Program-made: the position numbers and the translations under genes
The notes under the pieces: model-generated
Told to the model about the DNA's origin: nothing
Databases searched by the model: none
The model's input: only the letters and a program-made list of their open reading frames with translations
Part shown: positions 6,774 through 15,355 of the stretch, in pieces
Layout of the letters: the number at the start of each line of letters is the position of its first letter
How positions within the stretch are numbered: position 1 is the stretch's first letter
Source: Deltaproteobacteria bacterium
GTDB taxonomy: Bacteria; Myxococcota_A; Polyangia; Haliangiales; Haliangiaceae
Direction: 5' to 3'
Length of the DNA: 33,790 nucleotides
NCBI GenBank assembly: GCA_019237945.1
Contig: JAFAOG010000410.1
Coordinates: forward strand, 1-33,790

Positions 6774-8339
6774 ATGCGCAAGACGAGGGTTCTGTTGGTC
6801 GCGGGCGTCGCGCTCGCATGGTCGTCGACGGTCTTTGCTGGCGTGCCGGCGTGGTGCAAGGGCTACGACAGCGGCGAAGGCGAGTACGGCGTGTTTCACT
6901 ATCCGTCCGGAGACGGCGACGATCGGTCGAGCATCGAGGATGTCGTCAAGTGGTCGTGCTCGACCAAGGTCAAGGATCCGAAGAATGCGACCGCGGCGAG
7001 CGCGGGGCTCGCGGACATGACCAAGCGTCTCTACATGAACGACGCCGACTGGAGCGATGCGGTCGACTATGTCAAGGAGCACGGCGCCCAGCACACGCTT
7101 TCGGACATCGAGCTGAGCGCGAACACGCTCGCCGCGCTGACGCCGATGGACCAGTACCGCGCGATCAAGGAGCCGCCCGATTCGGCGCACATGTCGAATC
7201 ACTACCTCGCGGACTCGATGGACGCGTTTCTCACCGAGACCGGACGCATGGCGTACGTCGAGACGTGCCTTGGCAGGGGCGGGGAGATCGACCCGATCCA
7301 GTGGGCGATCTGCGCCGGTGACGCGACGAAGCTCGATCCGAACAAGGTCGCCGCCGAGCTGCGCACGGACACCGCGCACAAGAACTGGTGGCGCACCGCG
7401 CTCCACATCAAGCTCGCCGAGGTGATGGATCACGTCAAGGACGCGACCGAGCAGGCGAAGAAGCTCGTCAAGAAGGACGACGCGTACGGCAAGCTGTTCG
7501 ATAACGCCGCGAAGGGCCGCGGCGAGTGGAGCAAGCTCGCGGCGAGCCAGAAGGACGCGCTCGATCTGCTCGCGCAGCTCGACTCCGCCGTCTACTTCCA
7601 CTCGAAGAAGCAGTTCGCGGGATGCGAGGACAAGGCGTTCAAGCTCGTGGCGGACGCGGCGTCGAAGATCCCGGCGAGCTCGTACAAGGGCTTCCGCGAC
7701 GAGCACGACGACCCGTACGGTGGCGTCGCGGCGAAGGCGGGCCCGATCTTCGCGAGCGATCCGGCCATGAACCTCGCGGGGACGGCGCTCGCGATGTGCC
7801 AGCCCGAGGTGACGACGGCCCAGTATCTCGCGTCGTTCGTCGACAACATGCCGGGCTTCCGCGGGCCGCGGAACATGGGCTTCCAGACGATCTTCACGCA
7901 GAAGTTCGAGCTCGACGACACGACGAAGGAGCTCCACATGGCGAGGCCGGGCGACAAGCCGTTCCACGTGCCGGGCAGCCCGACGGGGAGCCGCACGTTC
8001 ATCGTCGCGTCGCTCAAGCCCGACGGTGACAAGATCAAGGTGACTTCGCCGAAGTCGTCCTACGTGAGCGACGACTGCGTGAAGTGGCACGAGACGAACA
8101 AGATCGTCGACTTCGATACGGCGGGGCGACCCGTGTACCAGACGATCTGCGACAAGACCGGCTCGGTGAAGCACGACACGACGCCCGATGACTTCTCGGT
8201 CACCGCGCGCACCGGCAAGTGGCTCAAGCCCGGGTTGATGTTCTCCGCGGTGTGGGGCGAGAACCCCGACGTGCTGTTCGTGTGGGCGAGCAAGACGGCG
8301 AAGCAGCCGTCGATCGTGCTCGGCGGCAGCGTCAAGTAG
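6774..8339 (+). CDS. Secreted protein of unknown function, 521 aa
   Basis: The N-terminus RKTRVLLVAGVALAWSSTVFA is a signal peptide with cleavage predicted after VFA-G. I do not recognise the mature protein. It is helical and Lys/Asp-rich in its first 330 residues (for example LAEVMDHVKDATEQAKKLVKK), then changes to a beta-rich C-terminal part of about 150 residues (TFIVASLKPDGDKIKVTSP, FDTAGRPVYQTICDKTG). Several Cys residues (WCKGY, WSCST, ETCLGRG, ICAGD, GCEDK, MCQPE, DDCVK, ICDKTG) could form disulfides in the periplasm. It has no transmembrane helix beyond the signal. It ends exactly where the convergent kinase-AAA gene ends, with no base between the two stop codons. Confidence 0.8.
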   Translation: MRKTRVLLVAGVALAWSSTVFAGVPAWCKGYDSGEGEYGVFHYPSGDGDDRSSIEDVVKWSCSTKVKDPKNATAASAGLADMTKRLYMNDADWSDAVDYVKEHGAQHTLSDIELSANTLAALTPMDQYRAIKEPPDSAHMSNHYLADSMDAFLTETGRMAYVETCLGRGGEIDPIQWAICAGDATKLDPNKVAAELRTDTAHKNWWRTALHIKLAEVMDHVKDATEQAKKLVKKDDAYGKLFDNAAKGRGEWSKLAASQKDALDLLAQLDSAVYFHSKKQFAGCEDKAFKLVADAASKIPASSYKGFRDEHDDPYGGVAAKAGPIFASDPAMNLAGTALAMCQPEVTTAQYLASFVDNMPGFRGPRNMGFQTIFTQKFELDDTTKELHMARPGDKPFHVPGSPTGSRTFIVASLKPDGDKIKVTSPKSSYVSDDCVKWHETNKIVDFDTAGRPVYQTICDKTGSVKHDTTPDDFSVTARTGKWLKPGLMFSAVWGENPDVLFVWASKTAKQPSIVLGGSVK

Positions 8340-11300
8340 TCACGGCGCGAGGCCGGGCGCGAGCGCATCGAACGCACGCGGCGGATTGACGATCCCGAGC
8401 TCGCGCGCGCCCCTGATCGCGGACGTGACGGCATCGCCGTCGCCCGCGAGCACACCGCGCTGATGGCGCGCCGCGAGCGAGTGCAGCTCCATGCCGCCGA
8501 CGTGCGCGGCGATCTCGGCGGTCGCCAGCGCGTCGAGCGTGCCCTGCGTGTCGCCGGCCTGCCGCGCGAGCGCCGCGTTGGCGAGGTGCGCGAGCCCCTT
8601 CGCGAACGGCACGACCGAGAGGCGCTTGCTCCACGCGCGGACCTCGTCCCATTCGCCGGCGCTGATCGCGGCGCGCATCCGGATGTCGCCGAGCGTGACG
8701 CGCACCGGCTCGAGGTCGAGCATCCGGCCGTGCGTCAGCGCGCGCCAGTGCGTGCGGAGCAGGGCGAGACACTCGCGGCCGCGCAGCTCGTACGCCTCGA
8801 TGGTGGCGAGCGCGACGATCTCGCGGAGGCGCAGCAAGTCGAAGCGATCGCGCGGCCAGTCGGCCATCACCTCGGCGATGCGGTCGCGCGCGCGCTGGGC
8901 GTCGTCGGAGGCAAGCACGCCATTGATCGCGCTGCCGATCGCGGAGTGCATGATCGCGTAGCGTTCGCCGGTCGCTTCGCCGGCGCGCGCGAGCGCTTCA
9001 CAGCGACGCGCAACCTCGCCCCAGTCGCCGGTCCAGGACAGCGACCAGATCGAGAAGATCTCGCCGGTGCGCTCCTCCCACGCGACGCCGGCGCAGTGCT
9101 CGCGGAAGATCGCGAGCGCGCGATCGCAGTGATCGATGCCCTTGCGGAACATGCCCCATTGCGTCGTACACACGCCGAGCGCGGTCTCGGCGAACGCGAC
9201 CATCAACGGGTCGCCGAGCTCTGCCGCGATCGCAGTCGCGGCCTCGATGATCGGCTCCGCGCGTCGCCGTGTACGCGAGCCCCACGCCGACACGAAGCAC
9301 GCCTCGAGCGACAGGGCGCGGCAGACGCGACGCGGGTCGCCGGAGTCGAGCGCGAACCGCGTGCTGCGCGACTGGAACAGCGCGCCGGAGATCGCGTCGA
9401 CCATCGCGAGACCGGTCGACAGCGAGTAGCAGGCATCGGAGCGGGCCGCGAGCTCGGCATCGAGGTCGCCGCGGCGAGGCACGAGACCGCGCATGCGGAG
9501 GCGCGCGCGCTCGACGAGCAGGGCGGCGATCGCCGTCACGGGCGAGTGGCCGGCGCGGTAGCCGATCGCGCTCGCGACCTTGTCGTACAGCTCCATGCCC
9601 TCGGCGACGTCGCCGCAGCGCAGGAAGTTCTCGGCGGCGCTGCGCTCGAGGTCGAGGCGCTCCTTGCCATCGGCCGTCGCGGCGGCATCGCGATAGGCGA
9701 TCGCGGCGCGCTTGGCGCGGCCGGATCCGGCGAGCGCGTCCGCATAGGCGTGCTGCAGCGTCGCGCGGGTCGGCTTCGCGAGGTCGAGGGCGAGCACGGC
9801 CTCGCAGACATCGGCGGCGCGCGAGAACGCGAGCGCGTGACGTGCGGAGGCGACGAGCCGGAGCGCCTCGTCGGCGGCGCGCTCGGCCTCGCCGGCCCAT
9901 GCCCAGTGCAGCGCGCGGCGCTCGGGCTGCGTGTCGGGAATCGTCTCGGCGAGGCGCGCATGCGTGCGGCGAAGCGACGCGGGGTCCGCGAGCGCGAGCA
10001 CGGCCTCGGCGACCTGCGCGTGGAACGGCTCGACGTGGTCGGTCGCGCGCAGGCCGGTGATCGTGATCATCCGCTGATCGAGGAGCTCGCGCAGATCGTC
10101 GACGAGCGCGAACCACTCGCGACCGAGCACGCTCGAGAGCACGTCGAGCCGGACCGGTGTCGCGGCCGCGCCGAGGACGCCGAGCAGGTCGCGCAGATCG
10201 CCGGGCAGCGCCTCGACGCGCTCGCGGAGCGTTCGCGGCAGCTCGTTCGCGCTCGACGACGCCATCAGCTCGAGCAGCAGGGGATGGCCGGCGGCCTCGG
10301 AGGCGATCTTGTCGGCGCGCTCGGCGTCGAGACCGAGCAGCTGACCGAGCGTGCGCGCGTCGGCCGCCGAGAGTGGCTCGAGCGGCATCATCGCGAGATC
10401 GAGCTGGTGCGCCGAGAGCTGCGCGAGCCAGCCGGCCGTGCTCTCGGTCGTCGCCTCGGTCGTGCGCAGGCCGAGCACGAGGGCGAGCGGCGGTGGGCGC
10501 GGTGGCTCGACGAGCTTTGCGAACAGCGCGAGGCTGTCGGGGGTCGCCCACTGCACGTCGTCGACGATCACGACGATGCTCGCGTGCTTCGCGATCCGGA
10601 TCAGCAGCTCGCGAAGCGCGATGATCGCGCGGCGCTCGAGCTCGCCCGCCGGTACGCTGGACGTCGTCGTCACCGGCAGCACGCGCGCGAACACCGGGAA
10701 CAGGCGCGCGATCGCCTCGGCGTCGTCGGGGAGCAGCCTCTCCGCCTCGCCGCGCGGCAGCGCCGAGAGGTGGCGCGTGATGCCGTCGAGCAGCGACTCC
10801 CAGGCATTGAGACGCAGGTGCTCGCGCACGCGGCAGCGCCCGAAGCTCACGAAGCTGCCGCCGTCGCGAGACGCCTGCGCGACGCGCGACAACAGACGCG
10901 TCTTTCCGATGCCACTCGGACCGAGCACGACGCGCACGTGCGGGGCCTCGCGCGCACCGTCCGCCGCACGCAGCAGCGCCTTCAATTCCTGCTCGCGCCC
11001 GACAAATGCGCGCGTCGCGCGCGGCAGCTTCGGCTCGCTCGTCCGCGTGGCGGCGCGCAGCCGCTCGGCGACCTCGAGCGCGCTCGGCCTCTCCTCGGGA
11101 TCGCGCGCGAGCAGCGCCATGCATAGCCGGTCGAGATCCTCGGGGACTTCCGGGAACAGCGCGGCCGGCGCGATCGGATCGCCGAGCAGCTTCTCCGCGA
11201 TCACCTTCGACACCGGCCCGACGAACGGCGGCCGCCCGACGAGCGCGTGATACAGCACCGCCCCGAGAGCGTAGAGGTCGGCGGCGGTCGTGACGATCGC

Positions 11301-11930
11301 GCTCTGCGTCTGCTCGGGCGCCATGTACTCGACCGTGCCGGCCATCAGACCCGAGTCCTCGAGGTCGTCGGTCGCCTCGGCGAGGCCGAGATCGAGCAAC
11401 ACGACGCGTCCGTCGCGCATGCGGATGTTCGACGGCTTGACGTCGCGGTGCACGATGCCCGCCGCGTGCAGCGCCGCGAGGCCCTCCGCGAGCTGCGCGA
11501 ACGCACTCTTGAGCTTGTCGACGTCGAACGCGGGCTCGCTCGGCGTCTCGCCGTCCCACCGGCGCTCGCTCGTCTCGTCCCGGAAGTCCTTGCCGAGCGG
11601 CGTGGTCGGTCGATCGCTGCGATGGACGCGCGGGCGCACCGTGACGTAGCCGACGAGGTCATCGCCCTCGACGAGCTCCATCGAGAAGAACCAGCGATGC
11701 GCGTGCTCGAACAGCTCGCCAAGCCGCACGAGGTTCGCGTGGCGCACGTCGGCCGCGACGCGGAACTCGTGCTTGAGCTTCTCGATCGCGCCGGCGTCGG
11801 CGTCGTGCAGCACCTTCAGCGCGACGCGCGTATCGAGCTCGCGGTCGAGCGCTTCATACACCTTTCCCATCCCGCCCGCGCCGAGCTCGCGGACCACCAC
11901 GAACCGCCCCGGTACGTCCGGCGACGCCAT
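8340..11930 (-). CDS. Ser/Thr protein kinase fused to AAA/STAND ATPase and TPR-like helical repeats
   Basis: 1196 aa. Residues 8-285 are a Hanks kinase: ELGAGGMGKVYEA, ATP lysine K39 (VALKVL), HRDVKPSN with D163, GTVEYMAPEQ. The usual DFG is DLG (LLDLGLAEAT), which keeps the metal-binding Asp. A STAND-like AAA ATPase follows at about 300-650: AFVGREQELKAL, Walker A GPSGIGKT at about 337-344, Walker B-like IVVIVDDVQWA. About 550 C-terminal residues are Ala/Arg-rich helical repeats of TPR type. This architecture occurs in myxobacteria and other large-genome bacteria as a cytoplasmic signalling hub in which the ATPase and repeats may sense a ligand or partner. There is no membrane helix or DNA-binding domain. 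The ATG at 11930 fits the kinase start. TACGAT lies 9 nt upstream. Confidence 0.93.
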   Translation of the reverse strand: MASPDVPGRFVVVRELGAGGMGKVYEALDRELDTRVALKVLHDADAGAIEKLKHEFRVAADVRHANLVRLGELFEHAHRWFFSMELVEGDDLVGYVTVRPRVHRSDRPTTPLGKDFRDETSERRWDGETPSEPAFDVDKLKSAFAQLAEGLAALHAAGIVHRDVKPSNIRMRDGRVVLLDLGLAEATDDLEDSGLMAGTVEYMAPEQTQSAIVTTAADLYALGAVLYHALVGRPPFVGPVSKVIAEKLLGDPIAPAALFPEVPEDLDRLCMALLARDPEERPSALEVAERLRAATRTSEPKLPRATRAFVGREQELKALLRAADGAREAPHVRVVLGPSGIGKTRLLSRVAQASRDGGSFVSFGRCRVREHLRLNAWESLLDGITRHLSALPRGEAERLLPDDAEAIARLFPVFARVLPVTTTSSVPAGELERRAIIALRELLIRIAKHASIVVIVDDVQWATPDSLALFAKLVEPPRPPPLALVLGLRTTEATTESTAGWLAQLSAHQLDLAMMPLEPLSAADARTLGQLLGLDAERADKIASEAAGHPLLLELMASSSANELPRTLRERVEALPGDLRDLLGVLGAAATPVRLDVLSSVLGREWFALVDDLRELLDQRMITITGLRATDHVEPFHAQVAEAVLALADPASLRRTHARLAETIPDTQPERRALHWAWAGEAERAADEALRLVASARHALAFSRAADVCEAVLALDLAKPTRATLQHAYADALAGSGRAKRAAIAYRDAAATADGKERLDLERSAAENFLRCGDVAEGMELYDKVASAIGYRAGHSPVTAIAALLVERARLRMRGLVPRRGDLDAELAARSDACYSLSTGLAMVDAISGALFQSRSTRFALDSGDPRRVCRALSLEACFVSAWGSRTRRRAEPIIEAATAIAAELGDPLMVAFAETALGVCTTQWGMFRKGIDHCDRALAIFREHCAGVAWEERTGEIFSIWSLSWTGDWGEVARRCEALARAGEATGERYAIMHSAIGSAINGVLASDDAQRARDRIAEVMADWPRDRFDLLRLREIVALATIEAYELRGRECLALLRTHWRALTHGRMLDLEPVRVTLGDIRMRAAISAGEWDEVRAWSKRLSVVPFAKGLAHLANAALARQAGDTQGTLDALATAEIAAHVGGMELHSLAARHQRGVLAGDGDAVTSAIRGARELGIVNPPRAFDALAPGLAP

Positions 11931-11939
11931 CCGGGGCTC

Positions 11940-11945
11940 ATCGTA
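11940..11945 (-). promoter_or_regulatory. TACGAT hexamer, 9 nt before the kinase-AAA start
   Basis: TACGAT (reverse complement of 11940-11945) lies just after the stop of the upstream TPR gene and 9 nt before the ATG at 11930. This is one codon longer than the 6-nt spacing seen at other genes, so the leader would be about 3 nt or absent. No -35 is evident. Confidence 0.3.
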
Positions 11946-12632
11946 TCACCGACGCGAGAGGTCCCACATCTCGTCGTACGCGCTGCGTTCCGCCTCGGGC
12001 ATCGCTTGAAACGCAGCGATTGCGGCGCGCGCCGCTTGCGCGTCCCCGCTGGCCCGCGCGAGCGCGACGTAGATCCGCAGCGCGCTGCGCGTCGGCTCCT
12101 CGCCGAGGTCCGGCACGGCCGCGCGCAAGAGGCCCGTCGCGCCGACGCGATTGCCGGTCGCGAGCATCTTCTCGGCGTGCGTCGCGATCGCGGCCGGCGT
12201 GTCGCCCTCCGTCGCCGTCACCGCATGCGGTGGGACATTGACCCATTTGGGGATCCAGCGCGCGAACGCGGCCGCATCGGCGGCATCCACATCGACATTC
12301 GCGCCGAGCGCATGCGCCCGTTCGAGATCGGCGAAGGCGTGCTGCAGCTCGCCGCCTTCGACCTCGGTGCGCGCGCGCTCGACGAGCGACGCCGCCGTCT
12401 CGCCGACCCCGAGCGCCTCGCGGTGGTACCGCATCGCATCGCGCAGCTTCCCGCGCGCACGCAGCCCGGCCGCGAGCGCATCGTCGTACACGGCGAGCCG
12501 CGCGTCCTTCGCGCCGACGTCGCGCAGCGCCATGTCGCGCGCGTGATGCAACAGGACGAGCGCGACGCGGCTATCGCCGTGCGTCAGCAGCGCGATGCCG
12601 AGCACGCGCAGCGCGATCGCCCAGGTCAGCAC
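11946..12632 (-). CDS. TPR-like helical repeat protein
   Basis: 228 aa if started at the GTG at 12632, chosen because it begins VLTWAIALRVLGIALLTHGD and lies 6 nt after TACGAT. The ORF track start at 12830 runs into the divergent gene. The N-terminal 15-18 residues are hydrophobic and could be a signal or anchor. The rest is a series of helical hairpins with tetratricopeptide-like spacing (ALVLLHHARDMALRD, LRARGKLRDAMRYHREAL, GGELQHAFADLERAHALGA, NRVGATGLLRAAVP, ARASGDAQAARAAIAAF). Such repeats bind partner proteins, and the partner is unknown. It sits 15 nt upstream of the kinase-AAA gene on the same strand, so the two are probably co-transcribed in part. Confidence 0.7.
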   Translation of the reverse strand: MLTWAIALRVLGIALLTHGDSRVALVLLHHARDMALRDVGAKDARLAVYDDALAAGLRARGKLRDAMRYHREALGVGETAASLVERARTEVEGGELQHAFADLERAHALGANVDVDAADAAAFARWIPKWVNVPPHAVTATEGDTPAAIATHAEKMLATGNRVGATGLLRAAVPDLGEEPTRSALRIYVALARASGDAQAARAAIAAFQAMPEAERSAYDEMWDLSRR

Positions 12633-12638
12633 ACATGC

Positions 12639-12644
12639 ATCGTA
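12639..12644 (-). promoter_or_regulatory. -10-like TACGAT, 6 nt before the GTG at 12632
   Basis: TACGAT on the minus strand is separated by exactly 6 nt (GCATGT) from the GTG chosen as the start of the TPR-like gene. There is no Shine-Dalgarno in the gap, consistent with a leaderless transcript. The spacing supports this start over the upstream ones in the ORF track. Confidence 0.5.
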
Positions 12645-12708
12645 CCGTCGTGTCGACTTGTCCGCACTTTGCCGGGCGGGAGCAAACGCGATGCGACGAT
12701 GATCGGGC

Positions 12709-13824
12709 GTGCGCATCGCTGTCCTCTGCGCTGTCGCGGCCTGCGCGACACCCGCGCCGTCCCCGATCCACACCTTTGGCGCCGGCGCTCTCGATCGCGT
12801 CACCGCGACCGCGTTCGACCGCGCGGTCAACCTCTACATCGCAGGCTGGTTCGAAAACACCGTCGATGCCGGCTGCGGACCGGTCGCGGGCCACAGCTAC
12901 CTCGACTCGCTCGTCGCGAGCTACGCGCCCGACGGCACGTGCCGGTGGTCGTTCGGCTACGGCGGTCGCAGCGGAGACGACGCGAATGCGATCGCGGTCG
13001 ACGACGCCGGCCACGTCTGGGTCGCCGGCAGCTTCATGTTCGACGTCGACGTCGGCGCGTTTCACCTCCACGAGCAAGGCGTCGGCGACATCGTGCTCGT
13101 CGAGGCCGACGCAGCGACCGGCCATGTCGACAACGCGGTCGTGCTCGCCACGCCCGGCGCCGACGAAGCGACCGCGCTCGCGCTCGATGCCAAGGGCGAG
13201 CCGATCGTGTGCGGCGTGCTCGACTCGCAGCTGTTCCTCGCCGCGCTCGGCACGCACGGCGACGTTCGCTGGCAGCGCACGCTCGGCACCGACAACACGG
13301 TCTACGCGTGCAGTGGCCTCGCCGTCGACGAGACCGGCACGATCGCGATCGCGCACGAGGCGATCGACTTCGTCGCGCACACCTGCACGTCGCAGGTCGA
13401 CAGCTTCACCGCCGCGGGCGTGCACGGCTTCACGTTCCCGGCCTCCGGCTGCGCGAGCGCACTCGCGTACGGCCCCGGCGGCGCGATCTATCTCGCGACG
13501 GATCTCGGCATCACGGCGCTCGCGCACGACGGCACGATCGCGTGGGACCTCGCAACGCCGTCGCTCGCGTCGATCGCGGTCACCGGCGACACGGTGTGGG
13601 GCGGCGGCCACGTGCTCGAGCAGCTGACGCTCGACGGCCAGCTCCGCCAGCTCGACCCGCTCGCCGACACGACGACCGTCAGCGCGCTCGCGGCGGGCCC
13701 CGACGGTCAGATTGCCGCGGGCGGCCAGTTCCAGTACCAGATCGACCTCGCGGGAGAGCACGTCGACACGACTTCTCCGAGTGATGGCTTTGCCGCGATC
13801 CTGCCGCTACAGTCTGCTCGATGA
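12709..13824 (+). CDS. Beta-propeller lipoprotein
   Basis: 371 aa, GTG start. The N-terminus RIAVLCAVAACATPAP contains a lipobox (VAAC), so it is a likely lipoprotein. The rest is built of repeated four-stranded blades: AVDDAGHVWVAGSF, ALDAKGEPIVCGV, AVDETGTIAIAHE, YGPGGAIYLATD, AAGPDGQIAAGGQF. This is the NHL/SBBP-type beta-propeller pattern in which each blade has a [A/V]-x-D-x-x-G-x-[I/V]-[W/Y]-[V/A]-[A/T]-G core. Myxobacteria have many such proteins with unproven functions. Four or more Cys residues may stabilise the propeller. Its stop overlaps the next start (ATGA at 13821-13824), so it is translationally coupled to the outer-membrane barrel gene. Confidence 0.8.
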   Translation: MRIAVLCAVAACATPAPSPIHTFGAGALDRVTATAFDRAVNLYIAGWFENTVDAGCGPVAGHSYLDSLVASYAPDGTCRWSFGYGGRSGDDANAIAVDDAGHVWVAGSFMFDVDVGAFHLHEQGVGDIVLVEADAATGHVDNAVVLATPGADEATALALDAKGEPIVCGVLDSQLFLAALGTHGDVRWQRTLGTDNTVYACSGLAVDETGTIAIAHEAIDFVAHTCTSQVDSFTAAGVHGFTFPASGCASALAYGPGGAIYLATDLGITALAHDGTIAWDLATPSLASIAVTGDTVWGGGHVLEQLTLDGQLRQLDPLADTTTVSALAAGPDGQIAAGGQFQYQIDLAGEHVDTTSPSDGFAAILPLQSAR

Positions 13825-14321
13825 GGACCCTGGCGCTGCTCGTGCTTGCCGCGACAGCGCCCGCCTACGCCGACGAACCGCCGCGCCAGACTCCCTTCGA
13901 TCAGGGCAAGGTCTCGGTCAGCGCCGGTGGCGGTACGACCTCGACGCTCAACCATCACTACATCGTGATGGGCGGCGGCGTTGGTTACTACGTGCTCGAC
14001 GGTGTCGAGCTGTCGCTGCACGGCCTCTACGAGTTCGGCAACGGCCCGAGCATCAGCCTGCTGTCGCCCCAGCTGCGGTACGTCGCGCAGCCGCTCGTCG
14101 GCGTGTGGCCGGTGATCCCGTACGTCGGCGCGTTCTACGACCACTGGTTCGTCGGCGACAACCTCGGCGACGTGGACAGCATCGGCGCGCGCGCAGGTGG
14201 CCTCTTGATCAACGGCCGGATCGTGGTGGGGCTGGGCGTCGTGTACGAGCAGGTCGTGTCGAGCTGTGCCTCGGACTGCTCGTCCTGGTACCCAGACATC
14301 ACGATCGGGTTCTCGTTTTGA
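13821..14321 (+). CDS. Small outer-membrane beta-barrel protein
   Basis: 166 aa. It has a signal peptide RTLALLVLAATAPAYA-DE, then alternating strands (KVSVSAGGG, HYIVMGGGVGYYVL, VELSLHGLYEFG, QLRYVAQPLVGV, GARAGGLLING, IVVGLGVVYEQV) and a terminal ITIGFSF ending in Phe, the BAM recognition residue. The size suggests an 8-stranded barrel. A CASDC pair near the C-terminus is probably an extracellular or periplasmic disulfide. It is coupled to the lipoprotein upstream by ATGA and to the kinase downstream by TTGA (14318-14321), so the three proteins are likely made together. The ligand is unknown. Confidence 0.8.
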   Translation: MRTLALLVLAATAPAYADEPPRQTPFDQGKVSVSAGGGTTSTLNHHYIVMGGGVGYYVLDGVELSLHGLYEFGNGPSISLLSPQLRYVAQPLVGVWPVIPYVGAFYDHWFVGDNLGDVDSIGARAGGLLINGRIVVGLGVVYEQVVSSCASDCSSWYPDITIGFSF

Positions 14322-15346
14322 AGCGCGACGATCCAGATCAGACGAAGGTCGCGCTGATCGATCCGATGATCGGCGTCGTGATCGCGGGCCGCTACCGGCT
14401 CGAGCTGAAGATCGCATCCGGCGGGTTCGGCGCGATCTATCGCGCGCTCGACGTGTTCGACGATCGCGATGTCGCGTTGAAGCTGCTGCATCCGCGGCTC
14501 GCGATGGATGGCGCCGTGATCGCGCGGTTCCGGCGCGAGGGCGCCGCGCTGTCCAAGCTGAACAATCCACACACCGTGCACGCGTTCGAGGTCGGCGAGA
14601 CGCCCGACGGCACGCTGTACATCGCGATGGAGTTGCTCGAGGGCGAGAGCCTCTACGATCACGTGCGCCAGCTCGGGCCGATCGCGTGGCGGCGGATGGC
14701 GCAGATCGCGCGCCAGGTGTGCGATGCGCTCGGCGAGGCGCACGCGCTCGGCATCATCCATCGCGATCTCAAGCCGGCGAACATCCACCTCGAGGCCGAT
14801 GACTTCGTGAAGGTGCTCGACTTCGGCATCGCGAAGATCGTCCACGGCGGCGAGCTCGAGAATGCCGACCTGACGCACGCCGGTCAGATGATCGGCACGT
14901 TCGACTACATGCCGCCCGAGCAGATGGTCGGCGGCGAGCTCTCCGAGCAGAGCGACATCTTCACGCTCGGCATCGTCATGTACGAGATGATCACCGGGCA
15001 GCTGCCGTTCGGTGCGGCCGCGACCGCATCGGCGATGCTCGCGGCGCTCGTCACGAAGACGCCGAAGGCGCCGGGCGCGCTCGCCGACTGCCCGCCCGAG
15101 CTCGACCGCATCATCCTCAGATGCCTGGCGCGCAAGCCCGAGGATCGCTACCGCGATAGCCACGCGCTCGCCGACGATCTCGATATGCTGCTCGGCAACG
15201 CCGACGCGGGCGAGGAGCAGACGCTCGTCAAGCGCATCACGACGAGCCGGATGCAGGCCCAGCTCAACGACGATCCGACGGTCGTGAAGAAGTTTGTTCA
15301 GGTCGGCACGACGCCTGGCGTGGGCCCGCCGAAGAAGAAGCGCTAG
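14318..15346 (+). CDS. Soluble Ser/Thr protein kinase
   Basis: 342 aa from the TTG at 14318, whose codon overlaps the TGA stop of the barrel gene; the ATG at 14366 is an alternative that still keeps the whole kinase domain. The domain has GRYRLELKIASGGFGAIY (glycine loop), K55 in VALKLL, HRDLKPANI with D150, the DFGIAK metal-binding motif and GTFDYMPPEQ in the activation segment. The C-terminal 60 residues are charged with no transmembrane helix, ending PPKKKR. The ORF track fuses it to upstream out-of-frame sequence from 13712. In context it is the cytoplasmic member of a lipoprotein/barrel/kinase operon, although no protein in the operon spans the inner membrane to carry a signal. Confidence 0.9.
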   Translation: MKRDDPDQTKVALIDPMIGVVIAGRYRLELKIASGGFGAIYRALDVFDDRDVALKLLHPRLAMDGAVIARFRREGAALSKLNNPHTVHAFEVGETPDGTLYIAMELLEGESLYDHVRQLGPIAWRRMAQIARQVCDALGEAHALGIIHRDLKPANIHLEADDFVKVLDFGIAKIVHGGELENADLTHAGQMIGTFDYMPPEQMVGGELSEQSDIFTLGIVMYEMITGQLPFGAAATASAMLAALVTKTPKAPGALADCPPELDRIILRCLARKPEDRYRDSHALADDLDMLLGNADAGEEQTLVKRITTSRMQAQLNDDPTVVKKFVQVGTTPGVGPPKKKR

Positions 15347-15349
15347 TAT
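15344..15349 (+). promoter_or_regulatory. -10-like TAGTAT formed by the kinase stop codon, 6 nt before the GTG at 15356
   Basis: The TAG stop codon of the kinase (15344-15346) is the first half of TAGTAT, which ends exactly 6 nt before the GTG of the monooxygenase gene. The gap is CGGCGG with no Shine-Dalgarno. A leaderless transcript starting at the GTG is predicted. Confidence 0.5.
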
Positions 15350-15355
15350 CGGCGG

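Noticed and set aside
8463-11126. Plus-strand ORF of 887 aa inside the kinase-AAA gene
   Set aside because: It is an Arg/Ala-rich antisense shadow of the recognisable minus-strand kinase and has no domain or signal.
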